Assembly (NCBI GenBank): GCA_030017355.1
Contig: JASEIR010000094.1
Location: forward strand, 1-9,170
From: Actinomycetota bacterium
Lineage (GTDB): Bacteria; Actinomycetota; Aquicultoria; Aquicultorales; Aquicultoraceae
DNA length: 9,170 bases
Reading direction: 5' to 3'
Shown: piece after piece, positions 1 to 6,142 of the stretch
Layout: each line of letters starts with the position of its first letter
Position numbering within the stretch: position 1 is the stretch's first letter
Notes under the pieces: generated by a model
Told to the model about the DNA's origin: nothing
Database searches by the model: none
Seen by the model: only the letters and a program-made list of their open reading frames with translations
Translations under genes and position numbers: made by a program

Positions 1-153
1 TACGCACACACCAAAATCGGTAATCATATCGACGTTATGGCGATCAGAAAAGGAGCCCTTGCAGTTGAGGCATATCCTATCTTGGCACCTTACACACGTC
101 TTTTTTCTGCACTTAACACATGCTTGGGACAGTATAAAATCATCGTAATACAT
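1..153 (-). CDS. Cys-rich B-box-like zinc-binding protein, N-terminal part (runs off left edge)
   Basis: The reverse strand opens with ATG at 153-151, seven bases after a strong AAGGAGGG Shine-Dalgarno (complement of 161-168), and stays open for 51 codons to the window edge, so the gene is partial at its 3' end. The visible residues carry six cysteines as three CxxC pairs: C12/C15, C20/C23 and C28/C31. H39 follows, and there is a further C50. The spacing C-x2-C-x4-C-x2-C-x4-C-x2-C with a following DRHNVDMI stretch resembles the ligand pattern of B-box-type zinc fingers, in which a late His completes a second zinc site. Binding of one or two zinc ions is therefore a reasonable inference. No signal peptide or membrane segment is seen in this part. 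The function is not recognisable from 51 residues. It could be an N-terminal zinc module on a larger enzyme or membrane protein, or a short standalone zinc-ribbon protein. It is transcribed divergently from the two-component operon. Confidence 0.72.
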   Translation of the reverse strand, partial: MYYDDFILSQACVKCRKKTCVRCQDRICLNCKGSFSDRHNVDMITDFGVCV

Positions 154-194
154 TTCTATCCCCTCCTTACCTCTTCTCCACACCAATGCTCATA

Positions 195-223
195 ATTAAA
201 TGGTTAAATGGGCTGGGCCTTAA
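195..223 (-). promoter_or_regulatory. Candidate promoter for the zinc-binding protein gene
   Basis: On the reverse strand TTAAGG (218-223) and TTTAAT (195-200) are separated by exactly 17 bases, about 40 bases upstream of the ATG at 153. The -10 matches consensus at 5 of 6 positions and the -35 at only 3 of 6. Spacing and position are right, but such matches are common in AT-rich spacers. Confidence 0.25.
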
Positions 224-272
224 AATTTGGAAATTTCTAGGCTTTCAAGCGACTCCCAGCTTGGTTTTATTT

Positions 273-302
273 TTCATGACCTCATTTAACCACCGCTATA
301 AT
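273..302 (+). promoter_or_regulatory. Candidate promoter reading toward the two-component operon
   Basis: A perfect TATAAT lies at 297-302. A weak TTCATG (273-278, 3 of 6 matches) sits 18 bases upstream. If used, it would give a leader of roughly 350 nt ahead of the response regulator, containing the mini-ORF at 482-502 and several small hairpins. The -10 is convincing, the -35 is not. Confidence 0.28.
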
Positions 303-481
303 GGCAAGACATCGGAGGGTGCTCCCAATTAATGTTCATGAAAAACTGTGAAAAATAGCCCCGTTATCTGCGGTTGTATACTCTTTCATCTGGGTATCGA
401 AGCCTAGAATAGCTAATTCTACTTACGGTCTGGTCTCAGTGGATATACGGATTGGATATAGGTGTACAGCAGGAGGCTAAT

Positions 482-502
482 ATGAGATTTCTATTGGTAT
501 AG
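482..502 (+). CDS. Possible six-residue leader peptide (MRFLLV)
   Basis: A perfect AGGAGG (471-476) sits five bases before ATG at 482, and the frame MRFLLV ends at TAG (500-502). The ribosome binding site is as good as those of the real genes in the window, which is unexpected for a six-codon frame. A small GCAAT-CGAG-ATTGC hairpin follows at 521-534, about 160 nt before the response regulator. It may be a translated leader peptide in a long 5' leader, or the remnant start of a decayed gene. There is no run of a single amino-acid codon of the kind seen in classical attenuators. Function is unproven. Confidence 0.3.
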   Translation: MRFLLV

Positions 503-604
503 TTAATTTATCTAGAAGCTGCAATCGAGATTGCTATTTAGGTCTGAAGGGAGACAGTAAGAAATGGCCTAAGTTGGAAAATTTAAGTTTATGGAATAAA
601 GCGC

Positions 605-626
605 TTGCTTTTTGGGTATAAAGCAA
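605..626. promoter_or_regulatory. 22-bp dyad TTGCTTT-N8-AAAGCAA upstream of the response regulator
   Basis: TTGCTTT (605-611) and AAAGCAA (620-626) are perfect inverted 7-mers with an 8-base spacer, ending 37 bases before the response regulator ATG. The geometry fits a dimeric transcription factor site, possibly for autoregulation. The spacer contains part of a TATAAA, so the site may overlap promoter elements. It is too weak, and lacks the T tract, for a terminator. Confidence 0.4.
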
Positions 627-663
627 TAAATAGCCCATATAAGCATAGATTCAGGAGGGAATC

Positions 664-1317
664 ATGGAAAAGATTCGAATCCTGCTAGCCGATGATCATG
701 AATTTGTAAGGGAAAGTATTCACAAGTTATTGGAAAATGAACCAAATTTAGAGGTAGTTGGTGAGGCAAGTGATGGAGAGCAAATGGTAGCTTTAGCAGA
801 TAAGCTAAAACCCGACATCATCATTGCTGATGTTGCCATGCCCAAGCTTAACGGAATAGAAGCCACGAAGCAGATTAAAAAAGCAAATCCTTCGGTGGGT
901 ATTTTGGTTTTTACCGCCTATAACTTTGATCAGTATGTTTTTGCTCTTCTCGAGGCTGGAGCTGCAGGCTACCTTCTGAAGGATATTTGCGCTAGAGATC
1001 TCATAAATGGTATTTATGCAGTGCACAGGGGTGATTCGGTTCTCCATCCATCGGTTGCAAGCAAGCTGATTCGTAAATTCAAGTGTGCCAATAAGAACAA
1101 TAATCCACAAGCTTTTGACACTCTCACCGATAGGGAGCTAGAAGTATTAAAGTTGGCAGCTCAAGGCAGAAGCAATAAAGAAATTGCCAATCAACTTCAC
1201 CTAAGCATAAGAACAATTGAGTCTCATATAGGGCATATATTCAGTAAGTTGGGTGTTAATTCACGCACTGAGGCGGTTATATTGGCACTTAAAAGAGGAT
1301 TAGTTGGGCTAGAATAA
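664..1317 (+). CDS. NarL/FixJ-family response regulator (REC + LuxR-type HTH)
   Basis: This 217-residue protein is full length for the NarL/FixJ family. The receiver domain (about 4-120) has the acidic pair D10/D11, phospho-acceptor D56 in the IIIADVAMP strand, T84 and K106, which is the complete set for phosphorylation and switching. After a linker rich in Asn/Lys (about 141-150), the C-terminal LuxR/GerE helix-turn-helix spans about 152-215. It has the typical LTDRELEVL opening and the recognition region around NKEIANQLHLSIRTIESHI. It is a cytoplasmic DNA-binding transcription factor activated by phosphotransfer. The ATG follows an AGGAGGGA site (653-660) at good spacing. The histidine kinase gene starts 25 bases after its stop in the same direction, so the two are almost certainly an operon and cognate partners. 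The regulated genes are not evident. Seven of its ten arginine codons are AGA/AGG. Confidence 0.95.
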   Translation: MEKIRILLADDHEFVRESIHKLLENEPNLEVVGEASDGEQMVALADKLKPDIIIADVAMPKLNGIEATKQIKKANPSVGILVFTAYNFDQYVFALLEAGAAGYLLKDICARDLINGIYAVHRGDSVLHPSVASKLIRKFKCANKNNNPQAFDTLTDRELEVLKLAAQGRSNKEIANQLHLSIRTIESHIGHIFSKLGVNSRTEAVILALKRGLVGLE

Positions 1318-1342
1318 GTAAGCACTGCTAAAGGGGCGAGCC

Positions 1343-3352
1343 ATGAAGAGCTGCCTAATAAGGCTAGGAAAACATTTTCAATTTGTATACAATCTTCATT
1401 TTTGGTCGGTAATAACTATAATTCTCTTAATAACTGCTTACTATTATAATGAGCAGATTAGGAACAATGATTTAGTTCCGTTTGAATTGTTTATAAGCTT
1501 AGCAGGGAACTTCATCAACCATGTTCTCTACCTAATACCTATCATATATGCCAGCCTGGCTTTTAATTCAAAAACTGGATTACTGGTTTTACTTACAATC
1601 CTAATAGCACTGCTTCCAAAGTGGGTTTTTCTCTCTACAACCATGGGAGAGCTTCTATTAGTACTTTTTGCTATTGTCATACCAGGTGTTGTTGTTATTG
1701 TATGGACCGATGTTCAAAAAAGACAGCGGGAAAAGCTCGAGCGCTCTAAGGAAAATCTAGAGTTCGCTCAGCAGGAGATCAAATTTAAAGACGAAATTAC
1801 TGTTGAGCAAGAAAGGTGGATAACTACCATAACTTCTTTTTCTGAGATGGTTAATCAATACCAAGGGGTAAGTAGGGTTTTTGAATTAGCAGTTAATATG
1901 GTTAAAGAAGTGATGCAAGTTGAGGTTGTCATGCTATTTATATTAGATAAATACACAAGAGAGCTAAGAATAACAGCATTTGAGGGAGTAAATCAGAAGT
2001 ATATTTCTGCTGTTGGTAAGGTAAAGCTTGGTGAAGGGATATGTGGAAGAGTTGCCGAAACAGGTCAGACAATAGTGGCCGGTAGTTCTTCAATCGGCCC
2101 AGATGCGCTTGATATGGGGTCAGGGGAGGAGGATTTTAGGACCCAAATAAGTGTCCCACTAAGAACTCGCGGCAGAATAATTGGTACGCTTTGTGTGGCC
2201 ACGAGAATGGAGCGGCAATTTAGCCATGAAGAGGTCAGAATGCTTACTGTAATAGGAAACCTCATAGGGATAGCTATTGAGAATTCTCGGCTAAATGAGG
2301 AGAGAGAGACGGCTGCTAAAAAGCTTAAAGTATCTGAAAATAGGTATCGGCAGCTCTTCGAAAACGCCCACGATGCTATATGGGTTCAGGATTTATCAGA
2401 TAGGATTATAAGGGTAAATAAGGCCGCCGCAAAGCTTTTTGGATATCCTTTATCAGAACTAATAGGAAAGAGCTTTAAAGATTTTTTTAAACCCGTAGGT
2501 AAAGATTTATCAAGTGAAGTTCAAGATAAACTTTTGCATGGGCAGCAGGTTAGCCAACCCTACATGCAGAAACTCATAAGGAAAGATGGGTCAGAAATTA
2601 TTCTTACGTTATCTGCTAATCTAATTCTAAATAACGATCAACCAGAAGGCTTTCAATTCATAGGCAGAGATAGAACAAAAGAGGTCAGAATGCAAGAGAA
2701 CCAGAGTTTTTATCTGCAGCAGATAACAAAAGCTCATGAAGAAGAGCGCCTGCGCATCTCCCGAGACCTGCATGATGGTGCAGCTCAAAATTTAATTGGT
2801 GTACTTCATCAACTGGAAAGTATTTGTCTGACTGATGAGTATCTACCTGAACCTAAATTGAATTCCCTGTGGAGCTGTTATGGCCGGCTTAACAGTACCC
2901 TTCAGGAAATACGCCAGCTAAGCAGGGATTTAAGACCATCGATTCTCGACCATTTAGGCTTTCTGGCATCGGTTGACTGGCTAATTGACCAATTTAAATC
3001 CGAGCACAATGTTGAAGTAAGTCTATCCGTGTCTGGTAAAAGCCGGCGCTTCTCTCAGGAGATGGAAGTAACGCTGTTTCGTATAGTTCAAGAAGCATTG
3101 AGAAACATCGGCAAACATGCTGAAGCAGCCAATGTTGATATTGCAATTGATTTTAAGGAAGAAGTAACAACAGTTACAATTTCTGATAATGGCAAAGGAT
3201 TTGAGATGCCATCAAGTCTGGGCGAACTTTCCCGCCAAGGTAAATTGGGGGTTGATGGAATGATGACAAGAGCCCGCCTAATTGGCGGAAGGCTTGATAT
3301 AGAGTCAGAGCCTGGCAAAGGAACAACTTTAATTGTGAGCATTCCAGCCTAA
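1343..3352 (+). CDS. Membrane sensor histidine kinase (4 TM - GAF - PAS - HisKA_3 - HATPase_c)
   Basis: This 669-residue kinase is of the NarX/DegS (HisKA_3) type, the class that pairs with NarL/FixJ regulators. Four hydrophobic segments lie at about 18-37, 48-75, 78-95 and 101-121 with only short loops, so there is no large extracellular sensor domain. A coiled-coil-like charged stretch follows (125-160). A GAF domain (about 172-318) includes the GEGICGRVAETG turn and the VPLRTRGRIIGTL strands. A PAS domain (about 330-450) opens with NRYRQLFENAHDAIWVQD. The dimerisation/phosphoacceptor helix has RISRDLHDGAAQ, with H477 as the likely phosphorylation site. The ATPase domain has the N-box QEALRNIGKHAEA (583-595), DNGKGF (615-620) and the GVDGMMTRARLIGG region. 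The ATG follows AAGGGG (1331-1336). Sensing is probably intracellular or within the membrane, through GAF and PAS. The ligand is unknown, and no haem- or flavin-specific motif is obvious. Confidence 0.95.
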   Translation: MKSCLIRLGKHFQFVYNLHFWSVITIILLITAYYYNEQIRNNDLVPFELFISLAGNFINHVLYLIPIIYASLAFNSKTGLLVLLTILIALLPKWVFLSTTMGELLLVLFAIVIPGVVVIVWTDVQKRQREKLERSKENLEFAQQEIKFKDEITVEQERWITTITSFSEMVNQYQGVSRVFELAVNMVKEVMQVEVVMLFILDKYTRELRITAFEGVNQKYISAVGKVKLGEGICGRVAETGQTIVAGSSSIGPDALDMGSGEEDFRTQISVPLRTRGRIIGTLCVATRMERQFSHEEVRMLTVIGNLIGIAIENSRLNEERETAAKKLKVSENRYRQLFENAHDAIWVQDLSDRIIRVNKAAAKLFGYPLSELIGKSFKDFFKPVGKDLSSEVQDKLLHGQQVSQPYMQKLIRKDGSEIILTLSANLILNNDQPEGFQFIGRDRTKEVRMQENQSFYLQQITKAHEEERLRISRDLHDGAAQNLIGVLHQLESICLTDEYLPEPKLNSLWSCYGRLNSTLQEIRQLSRDLRPSILDHLGFLASVDWLIDQFKSEHNVEVSLSVSGKSRRFSQEMEVTLFRIVQEALRNIGKHAEAANVDIAIDFKEEVTTVTISDNGKGFEMPSSLGELSRQGKLGVDGMMTRARLIGGRLDIESEPGKGTTLIVSIPA

Positions 3353-3391
3353 AACCAGGGTCCAGGGTTCAGGGGCCGGGGCTAGGAATTA
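3353..3391 (+). repeat. G-rich tandem CAGGG repeat with G-quadruplex pattern, just after the kinase stop
   Basis: Four bases after the kinase TAA, three near-tandem copies of YCAGGG (around 3355-3375) are followed by GGCCGGGG. The G runs at 3358-3360, 3365-3367, 3372-3375 and 3378-3381 have spacers of 4, 4 and 2 bases, which fits the G3+N1-7 quadruplex rule on the plus strand. An AT-rich patch follows. It may be a dispersed intergenic repeat or a structured 3' end of the kinase transcript. It has no T tract of the usual terminator type. Confidence 0.55.
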
Positions 3392-3469
3392 AAAATTCAA
3401 AAAATAAGCTTAATTAATGTGTGGGAGATCCTTCGCATTTCTATATCTGTGCTGTTTTTGCGGTAAGAT

Positions 3470-3506
3470 GGGCTAATTCCCAAGATTAGTCCATTGACTG
3501 TTTTTT
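3470..3506 (+). terminator. Weak hairpin followed by a T run; possible terminator of the two-component operon
   Basis: GGGCTAAT (3470-3477) pairs with ATTAGTCC (3485-3492), including one G-T pair, around a 7-base loop. A six-base T run follows at 3501-3506, but eight bases after the stem, which is far for an intrinsic terminator. The stem is also AT-rich. It is the only terminator-like structure between the kinase and the ATPase. Confidence 0.25.
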
Positions 3507-3522
3507 GAGAATGGTTAAGAAT
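3494..3522 (+). promoter_or_regulatory. Candidate promoter overlapping the annotated ATPase start
   Basis: TTGACT (3494-3499, 5 of 6) and AAGAAT (3517-3522, 4 of 6) are spaced by 17 bases. The -10 would overlap the first ATG at 3521, so transcription would begin near 3529. If this promoter is real, translation must start at the second Met (ATG 3554), which removes 11 residues from the ATPase. Confidence 0.3.
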
Positions 3523-6142
3523 GAACTTTAGTCTACCACAAGCCAAAAAGCCGATGACCGATGAACTTGATTTAAATTCAATAAAAGGCCTTTCTAAAGA
3601 AGAAGCTGCTGAGCGGCTGATTAGGGATGGATATAACGAACTTCCCTCATCGAAGCCGCGTAGCCTCTTTGCCATTGCGTTTGGTGTCTTGCATGAACCA
3701 ATGTTTTTACTCCTTATCGCTGCTGGCAGTCTATACTTGGTATTTGGCGACTTAGAAGAAGCCATCCTTTTGCTTAGCTTTGTATTTGTTGTTATAGGCA
3801 TTACCTTTTATCAAGAACGGAGAACGGAAAGGGCGCTTGAAGCATTGCGTGATCTATCAAGTCCTCGCGCTCTTGCCATACGAGATGGAGAGCAGCAAAG
3901 AATTGCCGGACGCGATGTGGTAAGAGGCGACATTTTAGTTCTTTCTGAGGGAGATCGTGTTCCTGCTGATGCCATCATTTTATCAAGTAATGATTTTCTT
4001 GTTGACGAGTCAATGTTAACTGGCGAATCTGTTCCTGTACGCAAAAAGGCTTCGCAGGATTTATCGCATGAGATAGAGCGGCCGGGGGGAGAGAACCTCC
4101 CCTTTGTTTATTCAGGTACCTTGGTTGTTAGAGGGCAGGGTATTGCTCAGGTAAAATCTACTGGAGCTCATACCGAGCTTGGCAAGATAGGAAAAACCCT
4201 TAGTATAGTAGGCCGCGAAGAAACCCCTCTACAAAAAAAGACTGGCCGCCTTGTCCGAAATCTTGCAATAATGGCATTCTTTCTCGCTGTTCTAGTAGTT
4301 GTCGCGTATGGAATTACGCGGGGTAATTGGCTTGATGGTTCCCTAGCTGGAATAACTTTGGCCATGGCAGCAATACCAGAAGAAATTCCAGTTGTGCTTG
4401 TGGTTTTTTTGGCTCTAGGAGCTTGGCGTATTTCAAAAAAACAGGTTTTAACTAGGCGCGTTCCAGCTGTTGAAACACTTGGAGAAACTACAGTTCTCTG
4501 CGTTGACAAGACAGGCACATTGACACTTAATCGTATGTCGGTGAAGAGAATTTTCTCAGGCAAGGAATTTTTCGATGTAGATTACCATTCCGATAAACCA
4601 CTTCCGGAAGAATTTCATCAGGTTGTGGAATTTAGCATTCTAGCCAGCGAGAAAGATCCTTTTGATCCTATGGAGAAAGCTTTTAAAGAATTGGGCGAGC
4701 ATTATCTAGCCCAAACTGAGCATCTTCACAGCGACTGGGCACTGGTGCGAGAGTATCCACTATCTGAAGAGCTTTTAGCTATATCGCATGTTTGGCGATC
4801 GCCAAACGAAAATGATTATATAATTGCAACCAAGGGTGCTCCAGAAGCCATCGCTGATCTTTGTCATTTTAGTGATTTGCAAATGCAGGAGCTATCCAAA
4901 TATATTGCTAGCATGGCAAATGATGGGCTTCGTGTGCTTGGTGTAGCAAAGGCTTCTTTTAAAAGAACGAAGGAAGCATCTCTTCCTGGCGAGCAGCATG
5001 ATTATAATTTTAAATTTCTAGGACTTGTTGGGTTGGCTGATCCAATACGCCAGACCGTTCCTCAGGCCATTAAAGAATGCTATGACGCTGGGATAAGAGT
5101 TGTCATGATTACTGGTGATTATCCAGGAACTGCGCAAAGCATAGCTCGCCAAATTGGCTTAACTCCTGTTGATAAGTTTATAACCGGGCAAGAGTTGGAG
5201 AAAATGGGCGATCTTGAGCTTCAATGGCGCATCCGTGATGTAAATATTTTTGCCCGTGTTGTACCTGAGCAGAAGCTGCGCCTAGTAAATGCATTAAAGG
5301 CAAACGGTGAGATAGTTGCTATGACAGGCGATGGCGTAAACGATGCGCCTGCTCTTAGAGCAGCTGATATAGGGATTGCCATGGGTGCCCGCGGCACTGA
5401 TGTTGCACGCGAGGCAGCTGCTCTGGTTTTGCTCGATGATGATTTTGCATCCATTGTTCAGGCTGTTCGTTCGGGCCGAAGGATTTTTGATAATATAAGG
5501 AAAGCACTTGCTTACATTTTTGCTATTCACGTTCCAATAATTGGCATGTCTTTAATTCCTGTGTTGTTCAATTTACCGCTTGTTCTTCTGCCCGTTCATA
5601 TAGTATTTCTTGAATTAATTATCGATCCTGCGAGCTCTATTGTTTTTGAGGCTGAACCTGATGAAGCAGACTTGATGAAGCGCCCACCGCGAAATCCCCA
5701 AGAACCTCTCTTTGGCAAACGGATTATGGGGCTAAGCATGCTGCAGGGCATAATTGTTCTTACTGTATTGCTGGCTGTCTTTGGTATTTCATTGCACCTT
5801 GGTCACAGCCCGCTTGATGCACGCGCCCTTACTTTTACCACTCTTATTATTGCAAATCTTGGCTTGATATTTACCAATCGCTCCTGGTCAAAGAGTATAA
5901 TATCAACGCTTAAGATGCCTAACGCAGCCCTCTGGTTTGTAGTTGGGGGAGCACTAGTTTTTCTTATACTTGTTCTTTACGTTCCTTTCTTGTCAGGTCT
6001 GTTTCACTTTACATTTCTGCACCCAATTGACATAGTGATTAGTTTAACTGCTGGAATTGTAAGTGTTCTTTGGTTTGAGGGATTAAAATCAATCAGCAGC
6101 AGGCATCGAAGACCACTTGATCAGGAAGTATCAAATTATTAA
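3521..6142 (+). CDS. P2-like cation-transporting P-type ATPase, ion unknown
   Basis: This 873-residue inner-membrane pump uses ATP to move cations. It has the full P2-type layout: an N-terminal cation-ATPase segment (about 18-60), M1-M2 (56-97), an actuator domain with TGES (167-170), M3-M4 (about 247-300) with PEEIP at 286-290, and the phosphorylation site DKTGTLT with D329. The nucleotide domain has KGAPE (438-442), then come TGD (531-533), TGDGVNDAP (602-610), and M5-M10 (about 662-855). By eye alignment with SERCA, M4 E287 and M6 D702 match calcium ligands E309 and D800, but the equivalents of N768, E771, N796 and T799 are H670, I673, E698 and I701. The ion should therefore not be called calcium. 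No heavy-metal-binding N-terminal domain is present. The start is uncertain: ATG 3521 has no clear Shine-Dalgarno, and ATG 3554 is the alternative. The 3' end overlaps the convergent PEP carboxykinase gene by 4 bases. Confidence 0.93.
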   Translation: MNFSLPQAKKPMTDELDLNSIKGLSKEEAAERLIRDGYNELPSSKPRSLFAIAFGVLHEPMFLLLIAAGSLYLVFGDLEEAILLLSFVFVVIGITFYQERRTERALEALRDLSSPRALAIRDGEQQRIAGRDVVRGDILVLSEGDRVPADAIILSSNDFLVDESMLTGESVPVRKKASQDLSHEIERPGGENLPFVYSGTLVVRGQGIAQVKSTGAHTELGKIGKTLSIVGREETPLQKKTGRLVRNLAIMAFFLAVLVVVAYGITRGNWLDGSLAGITLAMAAIPEEIPVVLVVFLALGAWRISKKQVLTRRVPAVETLGETTVLCVDKTGTLTLNRMSVKRIFSGKEFFDVDYHSDKPLPEEFHQVVEFSILASEKDPFDPMEKAFKELGEHYLAQTEHLHSDWALVREYPLSEELLAISHVWRSPNENDYIIATKGAPEAIADLCHFSDLQMQELSKYIASMANDGLRVLGVAKASFKRTKEASLPGEQHDYNFKFLGLVGLADPIRQTVPQAIKECYDAGIRVVMITGDYPGTAQSIARQIGLTPVDKFITGQELEKMGDLELQWRIRDVNIFARVVPEQKLRLVNALKANGEIVAMTGDGVNDAPALRAADIGIAMGARGTDVAREAAALVLLDDDFASIVQAVRSGRRIFDNIRKALAYIFAIHVPIIGMSLIPVLFNLPLVLLPVHIVFLELIIDPASSIVFEAEPDEADLMKRPPRNPQEPLFGKRIMGLSMLQGIIVLTVLLAVFGISLHLGHSPLDARALTFTTLIIANLGLIFTNRSWSKSIISTLKMPNAALWFVVGGALVFLILVLYVPFLSGLFHFTFLHPIDIVISLTAGIVSVLWFEGLKSISSRHRRPLDQEVSNY
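4790..4807. repeat. 18-bp perfect palindrome with HIP1-like GCGATCGC core, inside the ATPase gene
   Basis: GTTTGGCGATCGCCAAAC reads the same on both strands. It encodes VWRSPN in the nucleotide-binding domain (residues about 424-429). Its centre is the octamer GCGATCGC, known as HIP1 in cyanobacterial genomes. It is the only such octamer I see in the window. Confidence 0.6.

Larger units (their letters stand above)
154..663. other. Divergent intergenic region without a full-length gene
   Basis: This 510-bp stretch separates the leftward zinc-protein gene from the rightward response regulator gene. It holds candidate promoters for both directions, a six-codon ORF with a strong ribosome binding site (482-502), and short inverted repeats. 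These are TAGAAT/ATTCTA (405-421, loop 5), GCAAT/ATTGC (521-534, loop CGAG) and TTGCTTT/AAAGCAA (605-626, spacer 8). I recognise no known riboswitch class and no longer coding frame with a ribosome binding site. Confidence 0.6.

Noticed and set aside
374..410. TTGTAT and TAGAAT as a promoter
   Set aside because: The spacing is 25 bases, too long for a sigma-70 type promoter.
154..663. Riboswitch in the long leader of the two-component operon
   Set aside because: Only short isolated stems of 5-7 bp were found. No conserved core of the c-di-GMP, fluoride, cobalamin or other classes that I know could be recognised.
3397..3801. 134-codon open frame on the minus strand over the ATPase gene start
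   Set aside because: It is antisense to the well-supported ATPase N-terminus, has a low-complexity Ser/Lys/Arg-rich product with no recognisable domain, and needs no gene to explain it.
4086..4102. GGGGAG/CTCCCC hairpin followed by TTTGTTT in the ATPase gene
   Set aside because: It resembles a terminator but lies within a conserved coding region, has a broken T tract, and is explained by codons for PGGENLP.
4168..4563. 131-codon minus-strand open frame inside the ATPase gene
   Set aside because: It is a shadow of the conserved M3-M4 and DKTGT coding region, and its composition is unlike the real proteins nearby.
3521..6142. Naming the ATPase a calcium pump
   Set aside because: Several SERCA calcium ligands in M5 and M6 appear substituted, so substrate naming is not supported by the sequence.
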